In this document: piece after piece, positions 15,814-24,486 of the stretch
How positions within the stretch are numbered: the stretch's first letter is position 1
Layout: the number at the start of each line of letters is the position of its first letter
Assembly (NCBI GenBank): GCA_002365025.1
Contig: DEYX01000191.1
Span: forward strand, 1 to 34,674
Reading direction: 5' to 3'
Origin: Hungatella sp. UBA3147
GTDB lineage: Bacteria; Bacillota; Clostridia; Lachnospirales; Lachnospiraceae
Length of the DNA stretch: 34,674 nucleotides
Position numbers and translations under genes: made by a program
The notes under the pieces: model-generated
The model's database searches: none
Seen by the model: the letters and a program-made list of their open reading frames with translations, nothing else
Told to the model about the DNA's origin: nothing

Positions 15814-15842
15814 GTGTCATGCATGAGGTATGCGCATAGAAT
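15814..15842 (+). promoter_or_regulatory. Possible mother-cell sigma (E/K-like) promoter for ylmC/ymxH
   Basis: CATAGAAT (15835-15842) differs at one base from the sigma-E -10 consensus CATACAAT as I know it, and with the next A also fits the sigma-K form CATAnnnTA. GTGTCAT (15814-15820) lies 14 bases upstream where a sigma-E -35 would be. Weak evidence on its own; the downstream gene is a sporulation protein. Confidence 0.3.
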
Positions 15843-15862
15843 ATACTAAGGAGGTGTATCCT

Positions 15863-16123
15863 ATGCGAATTTGTGAACTAAAACAAAAAGAGGTAATTAA
15901 TATCTGTGACTGCAGACGCCTCGGTTATGTTGGTGATGTGGATTTTGATATGGAAACAGGATGCCTTTTAGCCATAATTGTACCAGGACCAGGGTGCTTT
16001 TGCGGCTTTTTAGTCAGGGAAAAGGAGTTTGTCATTCCCTTCTGTGACATAAGGCAGGTGGGCCCGGACATCATCCTTGTAAATGTGGATTTGGAAAAGG
16101 CAACGGAAAGATGCGGGATATAA
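15863..16123 (+). CDS. YlmC/YmxH-family sporulation protein (PRC-barrel)
   Basis: 86 residues from the ATG at 15863, with AGGAGGTG at a good distance; an upstream ATG at 15830 lacks a ribosome site. The sequence MRICELKQKEVINICDCRRL, GYVGDVDFD and the cysteine pair in GPGCFCGF match the YlmC/YmxH family, a PRC-barrel-like fold conserved in endospore formers and linked to sporulation. Its biochemical role is unknown. It indicates that the organism is a spore former or descends from one. Confidence 0.88.
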   Translation: MRICELKQKEVINICDCRRLGYVGDVDFDMETGCLLAIIVPGPGCFCGFLVREKEFVIPFCDIRQVGPDIILVNVDLEKATERCGI

Positions 16124-16134
16124 GGAGGATGGGC

Positions 16135-16163
16135 TTGCGGTTCTTTGGATTGTAAGCTATGAT
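16135..16163 (+). promoter_or_regulatory. Candidate promoter of nrdR
   Basis: TTGCGG (16135-16140), 17-base spacer, TATGAT (16158-16163). About 60 bases separate it from the GTG start of nrdR. Confidence 0.45.
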
Positions 16164-16226
16164 ATATAAAACGAAGTTCGATTCGTGACACTAAAATTAC
16201 AGTCCGTAGACAGGAGGACCAGAAAC

Positions 16227-16679
16227 GTGAAATGTCCATTTTGCAATGAAGCAGACACCAAGGTCATTGATTCCAGACCAGCAGACGACAACAGCTCAAT
16301 CAGACGCCGCAGACAATGCGAGAAATGCGGAAAGAGATTTACCACCTATGAAAAGCTTGAGACCATGCCCCTTATGGTTATTAAGAAGGATAATTCCAGA
16401 GAAGTTTATGACCGTTCAAAAATAGAATCAGGTATTCTTCATTCCTGCCATAAGCGGCCGGTATCATCCCAGCAGATTGATTCCATGGTAGACGAAATAG
16501 AAACCCAGGTTTTCAACCGTGAAGAAAAAGAAGTGGAAAGCACGGTGATCGGAGAACTTGTCATGAAAAAGCTGCAGGAAGTGGATGAGGTTGCTTATGT
16601 GCGCTTTGCTTCCGTATACAGGGAATTTAAAGACGTGAGTACGTTTATGGAAGAAATAGGAAAACTATTGAAAAAGTAG
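16227..16679 (+). CDS. nrdR: Transcriptional repressor NrdR
   Basis: 150 residues, the usual length. Starting at GTG 16227 (AGGAGG nine bases upstream) gives the canonical MKCPFCNEADTKVIDSR N-terminus, a zinc ribbon with Cys3, Cys6, Cys31 and Cys34 and the basic SSIRRRRQCEKCGKRF strip. The rest is an ATP-cone (VIKKDNSREVYDRSKI onward) that senses ATP/dATP. NrdR represses ribonucleotide reductase genes by binding paired NrdR boxes; a strong box lies in front of nrdD at 25159 in this same window. yqeG starts seven bases after its stop, so the two are cotranscribed. Confidence 0.97.
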   Translation: MKCPFCNEADTKVIDSRPADDNSSIRRRRQCEKCGKRFTTYEKLETMPLMVIKKDNSREVYDRSKIESGILHSCHKRPVSSQQIDSMVDEIETQVFNREEKEVESTVIGELVMKKLQEVDEVAYVRFASVYREFKDVSTFMEEIGKLLKK

Positions 16680-16686
16680 GAGATAT

Positions 16687-17196
16687 ATGTTTAAAGTATT
16701 TTATCCGGATAAAGATGCGGCATCAGCATACGACATATCCTTCGAAAAATTATATAAGAATGGGATCAGAGGTGTGATTTTTGATATTGACAATACTCTG
16801 GTGCCTCATGATGCGCCCGCAGATGAAAGAGCTAAGAAATTGTTTTTACATCTGCAAAACCTTGGGATGGAATCCTGCCTCCTTTCCAACAACAAAGAGC
16901 CGAGAGTGGCTTCCTTTGCCAAGGCTGCGGGCAGCCCTCATTATATTTATAAAGGAAACAAGCCCTGGAGAAAAGGCTATCAAAAAGCGATGGAGTTCAT
17001 GAAAACGGATGCGAAACATACGGTTTTTGTGGGGGATCAGCTTTTTACCGATGTTTATGGAGCCAAAAGAGCCGGAATCTACAGCATTCTGGTCAGGCCG
17101 ATTCATCCAAAAGAAGAAATCCAAATTGTTTTAAAGAGATATTTAGAAGCAGTTGTGCTGTATTTTTATCACAGAGATAAGAAAAGAAAAAAGTGA
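16687..17196 (+). CDS. yqeG: YqeG family HAD IIIA-type phosphatase
   Basis: 169 residues. HAD motif I is VIFDIDNTLVPHDAP (both aspartates present), motif II is in LLSNNKEPR, and the motif III/IV region is HTVFVGDQLFTDVYGAKRAG. These fit the YqeG/GEP4 branch of the HAD superfamily, which includes the mitochondrial phosphatidylglycerophosphate phosphatase; the bacterial substrate is less certain. The last 20 residues are basic (YFYHRDKKRKK), perhaps touching the membrane. The ribosome site is TAGGAG. In many Firmicutes the gene lies near nrdR, aroQ or efp type housekeeping genes, as here. Confidence 0.93.
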   Translation: MFKVFYPDKDAASAYDISFEKLYKNGIRGVIFDIDNTLVPHDAPADERAKKLFLHLQNLGMESCLLSNNKEPRVASFAKAAGSPHYIYKGNKPWRKGYQKAMEFMKTDAKHTVFVGDQLFTDVYGAKRAGIYSILVRPIHPKEEIQIVLKRYLEAVVLYFYHRDKKRKK

Positions 17197-17248
17197 ACTG
17201 TGTCAGGTGAAAGAACATTTCTGACGGGTAAAAGACAGTCTGACAGGT

Positions 17249-17322
17249 TATAATACGGATGAGACGGTTCGGACAAGCCGGCTGAACCGGGACATACAGG
17301 AGATGCTTTGCCCGGAAAGCAT
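17249..17322 (+). promoter_or_regulatory. Leader of aroQ with -10 box and two hairpins
   Basis: A perfect TATAAT lies at 17249-17254, without a convincing -35. The following leader contains CGGTTC/GAACCG (17265-17270 with 17284-17289) and ATGCTTT/AAAGCAT (17303-17309 with 17316-17322, six-base loop). Neither has a T-run. No known riboswitch is recognised. Confidence 0.35.
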
Positions 17323-17345
17323 GGGAGAAAAGGTGGTAAAAGGAT

Positions 17346-17774
17346 ATGAAAATTCTTGTATTAAACGGGCCGAATCTTAACTTTTTAGGAATCCGCGAAA
17401 AGGGAATATACGGAACAGTGGATTATCATGCGCTGGTATCCATGCTGGAAGAAAAAGCGCGGAGAGAAGGTCATGAGCTGGAAGTCTTTCAGAGTAATTA
17501 TGAAGGTGGGATCATCGACAAAATTCAGGAGGCATACCACAATGGAACAGAAGGGATCATCATTAATCCCGGAGCGTTCACCCATTACAGCTACGCCGTT
17601 AGAGATGCCCTGGGTTCCGTAGAGATTCCCAAGGTTGAGGTCCATATATCCAATGTCCATAAGAGAGAGGAGTTCCGCCATACATCAGTGACGGCGCCTG
17701 TTTGTACCGGACAAGTCGTTGGTCTGGGGCTTAAGGGGTATGCTCTTGCAATGGATTATTTAACAGGAAAATAA
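17346..17774 (+). CDS. aroQ: Type II 3-dehydroquinate dehydratase
   Basis: 142 residues. It catalyses the third step of the shikimate pathway, 3-dehydroquinate to 3-dehydroshikimate, in the cytoplasm as a dodecamer. Family motifs are all present: VLNGPNLNFLGIREKGIYG at the N-terminus with the active-site tyrosine, the INPGAFTHYSYAVRDAL helix with the catalytic histidine region, and VEVHISNVHKREEFRHTS, which binds the substrate. The start is preceded by AAGGTGGTAAAAGG. It stands alone; efp follows after 111 bases with its own promoter, and the pepP gene found between aroQ and efp in Bacillus is missing. Confidence 0.96.
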   Translation: MKILVLNGPNLNFLGIREKGIYGTVDYHALVSMLEEKARREGHELEVFQSNYEGGIIDKIQEAYHNGTEGIIINPGAFTHYSYAVRDALGSVEIPKVEVHISNVHKREEFRHTSVTAPVCTGQVVGLGLKGYALAMDYLTGK

Positions 17775-17815
17775 TTGCTCAGATTCAAGAAAAGGGAGAT
17801 ATTTGTAAAAAACTG

Positions 17816-17844
17816 TTGAAAATGTATTTGTTATAGTATAGAAT
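17816..17844 (+). promoter_or_regulatory. Promoter of efp
   Basis: TTGAAA (17816-17821), 17-base spacer, TAGAAT (17839-17844), then AAGGAGG before the ATG at 17886. Confidence 0.55.
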
Positions 17845-17885
17845 ATAAAAGGTTAAGAAGAGAAATTCAAGGAGGAATATCATTT

Positions 17886-18443
17886 ATGATATCAGCGGGT
17901 GATTTTAGAAACGGTATCACATTGGAGATCGAGGGTACTGTTTATCAGATTATGGAGTTCCAGCATGTAAAACCTGGAAAGGGTGCTGCATTCGTAAGAA
18001 CTAAGATTAAAGATGTGTTAAACGGCGGTATTAACGAGCGCACATTCCGCCCATCAGAGAAGTTCCCACAGGCAAGAATCGATCGCTTTGACATGCAGTA
18101 TCTGTATGCTGATGGAGATCTTCATAACTTTATGGATACGAATACCTATGAGCAGATGGCGTTATCTCCAGATGTAATCGGTGATGCGTTAAAGTTTGTA
18201 AAAGAGAATGAAACGGTTAAGGTATGTTCTTATAATGGTAAGGTATACTCCGTAGAGCCTCCGTTATTCGTGGAGTTGGTTATTACAGATACAGAGCCGG
18301 GATTCAAGGGTGATACCGCTCAGGGAGCTACCAAGCCAGCTACGGTTGAGACCGGTGCAGTAGTATATGTTCCCTTATTTGTAGATCAGGGTGACAAGAT
18401 TAAGATTGATACACGTACAGGTGAATACCTGTCCAGAGTATAA
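17886..18443 (+). CDS. efp: Elongation factor P
   Basis: 185 residues, full length. Domain I begins MISAGDFRNGITLEIEG and carries the loop KPGKGAAFVRTK whose tip lysine (Lys32) is the site modified in many bacteria. The two OB domains follow, ending in the family signature region IDTRTGEYLSRV. EF-P binds between the P and E sites of the ribosome and relieves stalling at polyproline. There is a strong terminator 4 bases past the stop, so it is a single-gene unit. Codon use is highly regular, as expected for an abundant translation factor. Confidence 0.98.
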   Translation: MISAGDFRNGITLEIEGTVYQIMEFQHVKPGKGAAFVRTKIKDVLNGGINERTFRPSEKFPQARIDRFDMQYLYADGDLHNFMDTNTYEQMALSPDVIGDALKFVKENETVKVCSYNGKVYSVEPPLFVELVITDTEPGFKGDTAQGATKPATVETGAVVYVPLFVDQGDKIKIDTRTGEYLSRV

Positions 18444-18447
18444 AAGG

Positions 18448-18482
18448 AAAAGGACCGGGCGATCTGCAAGGTCCTTTTATTA
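18448..18482 (+). terminator. Terminator of efp
   Basis: AAAAGGACC (18448-18456) pairs with GGTCCTTTT (18470-18478), and the repeat ends in a T-rich run. Classic intrinsic terminator. Confidence 0.85.
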
Positions 18483-18499
18483 TTATGTATGATATTGAG

Positions 18500-18546
18500 A
18501 AAACAACGTAGAAAGGATCTTTCTAATATTCCTGCGTTGTTTTTAT
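18500..18546. terminator. Second hairpin with nested stem after efp
   Basis: AAAACAACG (18500-18508) pairs with CGTTGTTTT (18535-18543), enclosing a second perfect hairpin AGAAAG-GAT-CTTTCT (18510-18524), and is followed by more T. It may be a back-up or bidirectional terminator. I see no clear promoter between it and the acetyltransferase gene. Confidence 0.55.
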
Positions 18547-18648
18547 GCTTTAAAAGTATTTGCAGGACATCTCTTTTTAAAACCGCTATATTTCTGTGTT
18601 CATTTATGGTATAGTTTGTTAAATAGAAAGTTGAGCGGGGGGCATAAC

Positions 18649-19233
18649 ATGACTGAAAGAGAGAAAATGTTAGCAGGAGAACTTTATGATTGCGGGGATA
18701 AGGAATTATTGACCCAATGGCATAAAGCAAAGAATCTTATACGGGATTATAACCAGACGAATTCTGAAGATGCTGCGGAAAAAGACCGTATTTTAAAAGA
18801 ATTATTAGGTGGGCGAGGGTCTAACTTATGGATTACCGCACCGTTTTTTGTTGATTACGGGAATAATATTTACTTTGGTAATAACTGCGAGGTAAATATG
18901 AACTGCACTTTTTTAGATGACAATAGAATCGTTATCGGGGATAATGCCCTTATTGCACCAAACGTACAAATATATACTGCATTCCACCCTACAAATGCCA
19001 TAGAGCGCTTTGGGAAGATAAAAGAAGATGGTTCTTTTTCTTTTTGTAAAACACAGACGGCGCCTGTTGTCATTGGTAACAATGTTTGGATTGGAGGCGG
19101 TGCGATTATTATGCCAGGTGTGACCATTGGAAATAACGTTGTGATTGGTGCAGGGAGCATTGTGACTAAAAATATACCTGATCATCAGATTGCATATGGC
19201 AATCCGTGCAGAATCATACGGGAAAATATTTAA
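18649..19233 (+). CDS. Sugar O-acetyltransferase (maltose/galactoside acetyltransferase family)
   Basis: 194 residues from the ATG at 18649. It transfers acetyl from acetyl-CoA to a sugar hydroxyl. The N-terminal MTEREKMLAGELYDCGDKEL is the Maa/LacA entry domain, and the rest is a left-handed beta-helix of hexapeptide repeats (FGNNCEVNMNCTFLDDNRIV; IGNNVWIGGGAIIMPGVTIG), with the catalytic histidine expected in TAFHPTNA. An in-frame ATG at 18616 is not supported; GCGGGGGG precedes 18649. Its A+T content is higher than that of the neighbours. It is a stand-alone gene bracketed by terminators; the physiological substrate of such enzymes is usually unclear. Confidence 0.93.
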   Translation: MTEREKMLAGELYDCGDKELLTQWHKAKNLIRDYNQTNSEDAAEKDRILKELLGGRGSNLWITAPFFVDYGNNIYFGNNCEVNMNCTFLDDNRIVIGDNALIAPNVQIYTAFHPTNAIERFGKIKEDGSFSFCKTQTAPVVIGNNVWIGGGAIIMPGVTIGNNVVIGAGSIVTKNIPDHQIAYGNPCRIIRENI

Positions 19234-19300
19234 ATACAGGGAAATGCAATGAGAGAATATTGCAAGTATAGAAGGTAAATATGATTAAATAATAAAAAGA

Positions 19301-19366
19301 AAGCACCTTTTTGGGAAAAGATAAGGATTGTGCGATCCTCATAACTTAAAAAGGCGCTTATTTTAT
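19301..19366 (+). terminator. Terminator of the acetyltransferase gene
   Basis: AAGCACCTTTTT (19301-19312) pairs with AAAAAGGCGCTT (19348-19359) with one mismatch, enclosing an AGGAT/ATCCT hairpin, and is followed by ATTTTATT. The rest of the gap (19234-19523) holds only the argS promoter and a short open stretch at 19390-19455 discussed under findings. Confidence 0.65.
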
Positions 19367-19444
19367 TACCTGGTCACCTATTCCTGTCCATGTGGCTGAA
19401 GATCATGGAGCAGTACAGTTTTGGAAAAGAAAAGGGAAAAGAAT

Positions 19445-19473
19445 TTGATTTTTAAGGTCACTTGTAATATAAT
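19445..19473 (+). promoter_or_regulatory. Promoter of argS
   Basis: TTGATT (19445-19450), 17-base spacer, TATAAT (19468-19473), with the ATG at 19524. No T-box elements are visible in the short leader. Confidence 0.6.
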
Positions 19474-19523
19474 TAATATTTAGCGTAGAAATATCTGGAA
19501 TAGAAAAAGGAGACCAGGAACTG

Positions 19524-21293
19524 ATGAAGAAGATTCTTGATTTGATTACAGCAGAGATGAAGGCAGCATTTGCGAACTGCGGATATGATGAGGCTTATGC
19601 AAAGGTAACCTTATCGAATCGTCCGGACCTTTGCGAATACCAGTGTAACGGAGCCATGGCAGCAGCCAAGGCTTATAAAAAGAAACCATTTGATATAGCT
19701 TCGGAAGTGGTGGAAAAGCTTGCCGCAAGTCATGTATTTGCTGCGGTGGATGCAGTGATGCCGGGATTTATCAATTTAAAGCTCAATTCAGATTATCTGG
19801 CAGACTATATGAACGGCATGGCTGACGAAGAACAGTGCGGCTGTGAAAGAACAGAAAACCCCATGACAATTGTGGTGGATTACGGTGGAGCCAATGTTGC
19901 TAAGCCTCTGCACGTAGGCCATCTTCGTTCCGCGATTATCGGGGAGAGTATTAAGAGAATGGGCCGTTTCCTTGGACATCATGTCATTGGAGATGTTCAC
20001 CTGGGAGACTGGGGCCTTCAGATGGGACTGATCATTGAGGAGCTTAAGGACAGAAAACCGGAGCTGCCTTATTTTGACGAGTCCTATGAAGGGGAGTATC
20101 CAAAGGAAGCACCCTTTAACATCAGTGAGCTGGAAGAGATATACCCTGCGGCCAGTTCAAAAGCCAAATCCGATGAGGAATTCAGCACCAGAGCTCATGA
20201 TGCTACTTTGAAGCTGCAAAACGGTTTCAGACCTTACCGTGCCATCTGGCGTCATATTATAGAAGTATCTGTTTCTGATTTAAAGAAAAATTACGGAAAT
20301 CTCAATGTTTCCTTTGATTTATGGAAAGGGGAAAGCGATGCGGAACCCTATATTGCCGGTTTATTAAAGGAGCTGGAAGATAAAGGCCTTGCTTATGAAA
20401 GCCAGGGAGCCCTTGTTGTGGATATTGGAGAAGAGGGGGATACCAAAGAACTTCCTCCCTGTATTGTAAGAAAATCTGACGGTGCAGCCCTTTATTCTAC
20501 TTCTGATCTTGGAACCATCATTGAGCGTGAGAAAGATATAAAGCCTGACTGGTATATCTATATTACGGATAAACGTCAGGAACTGCATTTTGTCCAGGTG
20601 TTCCGCGTGGCGAAAAAGGCAGGCTTTGTATCACAGGATAAGAAGATGTCTCATCTTTGCTTTGGAACCATGAACGGAAAAGACGGTAAGCCATTTAAGA
20701 CAAGGGATGGCGGAGTTATGCGTCTGGAAACACTGATTTCTGACATCAGCCAGGCAGCTTATGAAAAGATCATGGAGAACCGTACTGTTTCTGAGAAAGA
20801 GGCGGAGGAAACATCAAAGATCGTGGGAATGGCAGCCTTAAAGTATGGGGATCTGTCTAATCAGGCATCCAAAGATTATGTGTTTGATATGGACCGTTTC
20901 GTATCCTTTGAGGGAAATACCGGCCCTTACATCCTTTATACGATCGTAAGAATTAAGTCGATTCTGGCAAAATACCAGGGCCTTGAGGATAAATACCAGG
21001 GTGAGGAGCTGATTCTTGCAGCAGCATCGGAGGCAGAAAAAGACTTGATGCTCCAGCTTTCCAGATATAATGAAATCATGGAAACAGGCTTTACGGAGCT
21101 TGCGCCCCATAAAATATGCCAGTACATTTATGAACTTGCCAATGCATTTAACCGTTTTTACCATGATACCAAGATCATATCCGAAGAGGATAAAAAACGG
21201 CAGGCATCCTGGATCCGTTTAATCAGGCTAACCAAGGATGTATTAAATGCATGCATTGGCGTACTGGGAATCGAGGCGCCGGAACGAATGTAA
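19524..21293 (+). CDS. argS: Arginyl-tRNA synthetase
   Basis: 589 residues. Class I aminoacyl-tRNA synthetase charging tRNA-Arg. The N-terminal Add1 domain (about 1-100) recognises the tRNA D-loop, the Rossmann catalytic core carries the HIGH motif as HVGHLRSAIIGES (His130-His133), and the C-terminal DALR-type anticodon-binding domain includes LANAFNRFYHDTKI. The KMSK counterpart is degenerate, as is common in ArgS. The N-terminal MKKILDLITAEM and length agree with the family. The ribosome site is AAAAGGAGACC. It is followed after 22 bases by the SNF2 helicase and shares no promoter with anything upstream. Confidence 0.97.
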   Translation: MKKILDLITAEMKAAFANCGYDEAYAKVTLSNRPDLCEYQCNGAMAAAKAYKKKPFDIASEVVEKLAASHVFAAVDAVMPGFINLKLNSDYLADYMNGMADEEQCGCERTENPMTIVVDYGGANVAKPLHVGHLRSAIIGESIKRMGRFLGHHVIGDVHLGDWGLQMGLIIEELKDRKPELPYFDESYEGEYPKEAPFNISELEEIYPAASSKAKSDEEFSTRAHDATLKLQNGFRPYRAIWRHIIEVSVSDLKKNYGNLNVSFDLWKGESDAEPYIAGLLKELEDKGLAYESQGALVVDIGEEGDTKELPPCIVRKSDGAALYSTSDLGTIIEREKDIKPDWYIYITDKRQELHFVQVFRVAKKAGFVSQDKKMSHLCFGTMNGKDGKPFKTRDGGVMRLETLISDISQAAYEKIMENRTVSEKEAEETSKIVGMAALKYGDLSNQASKDYVFDMDRFVSFEGNTGPYILYTIVRIKSILAKYQGLEDKYQGEELILAAASEAEKDLMLQLSRYNEIMETGFTELAPHKICQYIYELANAFNRFYHDTKIISEEDKKRQASWIRLIRLTKDVLNACIGVLGIEAPERM

Positions 21294-21315
21294 TGGTGAA
21301 CGGATGTGAGGAACT

Positions 21316-24300
21316 ATGAGAGTATCACACTTGACGACAAATACCTTCTGGAAGGGTGAATCAGGTGTCAGTGCCCTGGTGGAGGATCAGGGAAAGGAAT
21401 ATAAGGCAAATTTGCATATCAAGGGTAGTCAGGTTTTTGACTACTCTTGTTCTTGTGCCCAGGGGAATTCTTACCGGGGGATGTGTCCCCACTGCAAAGC
21501 TCTGTTTGAGGTGTATAAAGAGCAGGACTCAAACCCTGGAAGGCCTGTACTCACTTCCCAGCAGGCAAGAGCCATGATTCGGGAATATACCAACCGGGAG
21601 GTGTCCCGGATCATGAGCGAGGGAGAAGAGGAACAGGTGAAACTTTCCCTATCCCTCCTCATCAGCCGAAGAGAAGTGAAGCTGGAGTTTAAGCTTGGAA
21701 AGGACCGGCTCTACATGGTGAAGGATCTGGCTGCATTTGCAAATGCGGTAGAAAACGGCACCTATGTGGAATATGGCAAAAATCTGGCGTTTCATCACAG
21801 CCCTTCTGCCTTTGCGAAGGAGAGCCGCCCCCTTCTGGAATTTGTACTGGAGATTGTAAATGCATATTGTGAGCATTATGAACAGTTTCAGAAAAGTTCC
21901 TTTTCCACAAAACCTGTTCTGCGGTTTTTAAATTTAAGCCGCGCAAACCGGGACCGTTTCTTTGGAATCATGATGGGAGAGACCCTGGAATTTGAGGATT
22001 ACAAGGGGCAGAAGCGACAGCTGATGATCGTTGACCGTAATCCCAACTTAAAGGTTACGGTAAAGCGCCAGGGACGGGATGGGGTTTTAGTATCCATTGA
22101 CCGGGAGCTTTTGACCTTTGAGGGGGAACACCGCTTATATCTTGCAGATACGAAATACTTATACTGCTGTGACCAGCCCTGCAGTGAGGCCCTCTCTGTG
22201 TTTCTGGGGCAGATGATGGAAGGATTTAAACCTTCCTATGAAACGGAAATCAATGATAAGGATATGCCTCTTTTTTATGAACGGGTTTTAAAAAGGATTG
22301 CTGCCTACTGCATCATTGATTCCAAAGAACTGGATCTGGAAGCTTTTAAACCGGAGGAGTTAAAGGCGAGGTTTGACTTTGATTCCGATGGGCAGGGCGG
22401 GTTGATTTTAAAGCCGACCCTTTCCTATGGGGACTATTCCTTCCAGCCGGTGGAAGATGAGCGCCTGCCCCGTACTGTGTGCCGGGATGTGCCGGGAGAG
22501 TTCCGCATCAGCCGTTTGATAACCCGCTACTTTAAATATAAAGAATATGAATCGGAATATCCGGCCATACGGGATGATGAGGAAGCGGTATACCGGTTAC
22601 TTACTTCAGGGATGAGTGATTTCATGGCGTTGGGAGAAGTCTATTTTTCCGAATCCTTTAAAAAGTTAAAAGTTCTTCCTCCACCCAAGGTATCCATCGG
22701 AGTCCGGAGTGTAGGAAACTGGCTGGAACTGGATGTGGATACGGCAGGGCTGTCTGGAGAGGACTTAAGCAGGCTTTTGGAAGTATACAGCCAGAGAAAG
22801 AAGTATTACCGCTTAAAGAGCGGGGAATTTATAAGTCTTGACGACAACGGGCTATTGACGGTTGCAAAGCTGATTGAGGGCTTATCTGCTGACCCTGACA
22901 AGCTGGGCAAGTCGTTCCGCCTGCCCAAATACAGGGCGCTTTATCTGGACAGCATTTTAAAAGAAGGAAACGGAATTACTCTTTACCGGGACCAGCTCTA
23001 TAAGGCGGTGGTTCGGGGAATGAAGTCTGTGGAGGACAGTGATTTTGAAGTCCCCCAGCCCTTGCGCCATGTACTGAGAGGATATCAAAAGACGGGATAC
23101 CGCTGGCTTAAGACGTTGGACAGCTATGGCTTTGGCGGAATCCTTGCCGATGATATGGGACTTGGAAAGACCATCCAGATCATAACTCTGCTCCTTGATG
23201 AAGCAGGTAAAAAGGAACATACGACTTCCCTTATCGTCTGCCCTGCATCCTTGGTATACAACTGGGAGAATGAATTTCACATTTTTGCTCCTTCTCTTAA
23301 AGTTACTACGATCACCGGCCAGGCAGGGGAGCGGGAAGAGCTGTTAATGCATACGGATGAGGAAGATGTGCTGATCACATCCTATGACTTATTAAAACGG
23401 GATATTGATCTTTATAAGGATAAGTTCTTCCGGTTTCAGGTCATAGATGAGGCCCAGTATATCAAAAATGCATCCACTCAGAGTGCAAGAGCGGTAAAAA
23501 GCATTGATGCAGGAAACCGGTTTGCTTTAACCGGTACTCCCATTGAGAACCGTTTATCAGAGCTATGGAGCATTTTTGATTTCCTGATGCCGGGATTTCT
23601 CTTTTCCTATCGGAAATTTAAAAAAGAATATGAACTTCCCATTGTCAGGGAACAGGAACGGCCGGCGCTGGAGAGCCTTCACCGCCTGATCGGCCCCTTC
23701 CTTTTAAGGCGGCTTAAGAAAGATGTGCTGAAAGAATTGCCGGACAAGCTGGAAACCATTGTTTATTCCGCTTTTGACAAAGAGCAAAAAGAGCTGTATG
23801 CGGCAAATGCATTCCGCTTAAAGCAGGAGCTTGAAAATTTAGACGGCAGTTCGGGAAGGGATAACATCCAGATCCTTTCGGCTCTTACCAGACTTCGTCA
23901 GATCTGCTGTGATCCTCATTTGTGCTATGAGAATTACAGAGGCGCATCTGCAAAGCTGGAAACCTGCATTGACCTGGTTCGGAACGGGGTAGAAGGCGGG
24001 CACAAGATCCTGCTCTTTTCCCAGTTTACCTCTATGCTTGATGTGATCGGACAAAGGTTGAAAAAAGAGGCGGTTCCATACTATATGCTGACCGGTGCAA
24101 CCCCGAAAGAAGATAGGCTCCATATGGTAAATTCCTTTAAAGACGATGAGATCCCCTTATTCCTGATTTCCTTAAAGGCAGGCGGTACAGGACTTAACCT
24201 GACTGCGGCGGATGTGGTCATACACTTTGATCCATGGGGGAATGTGGCAGCTCAGAACCAGGCCACGGACCGGGCCCACCGGATCGGCCAGGAGAAGCAG

Positions 24301-24459
24301 GTGAGTGTATTCAAGCTGATCACAAAGGGGACGATTGAGGAAAATATTTTAAAGCTTCAGGAATCCAAAAAAGATTTGGCGGAACAGATTATAACAGAGG
24401 GAACCGTGTCATTAAGTAATCTGACCAAAGAGGATTTATTGGGGCTTTTGGATATATAG
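21316..24459 (+). CDS. SWIM zinc-finger SNF2/RapA-family helicase
   Basis: 1047 residues. An N-terminal SWIM zinc finger (Cys45, Cys47, Cys57, His59 in YSCSCAQ and CPHC) is followed by a bacterial SNF2-associated region (about 100-590), then the SNF2 ATPase: motif I DDMGLGKT (Lys618), DEAQ box (711-714), LTGTPIENR, and the helicase C domain with ALTRLRQICCDP, FSQFTSMLD and motif VI QATDRAHRIGQ. Such proteins are double-stranded DNA translocases; whether this one acts on RNA polymerase like RapA, in repair or in defence is not known. It sits between argS and a flavin reductase, with 22- and 27-base gaps, so it is likely cotranscribed with housekeeping genes. Confidence 0.95.
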   Translation: MRVSHLTTNTFWKGESGVSALVEDQGKEYKANLHIKGSQVFDYSCSCAQGNSYRGMCPHCKALFEVYKEQDSNPGRPVLTSQQARAMIREYTNREVSRIMSEGEEEQVKLSLSLLISRREVKLEFKLGKDRLYMVKDLAAFANAVENGTYVEYGKNLAFHHSPSAFAKESRPLLEFVLEIVNAYCEHYEQFQKSSFSTKPVLRFLNLSRANRDRFFGIMMGETLEFEDYKGQKRQLMIVDRNPNLKVTVKRQGRDGVLVSIDRELLTFEGEHRLYLADTKYLYCCDQPCSEALSVFLGQMMEGFKPSYETEINDKDMPLFYERVLKRIAAYCIIDSKELDLEAFKPEELKARFDFDSDGQGGLILKPTLSYGDYSFQPVEDERLPRTVCRDVPGEFRISRLITRYFKYKEYESEYPAIRDDEEAVYRLLTSGMSDFMALGEVYFSESFKKLKVLPPPKVSIGVRSVGNWLELDVDTAGLSGEDLSRLLEVYSQRKKYYRLKSGEFISLDDNGLLTVAKLIEGLSADPDKLGKSFRLPKYRALYLDSILKEGNGITLYRDQLYKAVVRGMKSVEDSDFEVPQPLRHVLRGYQKTGYRWLKTLDSYGFGGILADDMGLGKTIQIITLLLDEAGKKEHTTSLIVCPASLVYNWENEFHIFAPSLKVTTITGQAGEREELLMHTDEEDVLITSYDLLKRDIDLYKDKFFRFQVIDEAQYIKNASTQSARAVKSIDAGNRFALTGTPIENRLSELWSIFDFLMPGFLFSYRKFKKEYELPIVREQERPALESLHRLIGPFLLRRLKKDVLKELPDKLETIVYSAFDKEQKELYAANAFRLKQELENLDGSSGRDNIQILSALTRLRQICCDPHLCYENYRGASAKLETCIDLVRNGVEGGHKILLFSQFTSMLDVIGQRLKKEAVPYYMLTGATPKEDRLHMVNSFKDDEIPLFLISLKAGGTGLNLTAADVVIHFDPWGNVAAQNQATDRAHRIGQEKQVSVFKLITKGTIEENILKLQESKKDLAEQIITEGTVSLSNLTKEDLLGLLDI

Positions 24460-24486
24460 TTAATTGAATGAAAGGATGGATAAGTG

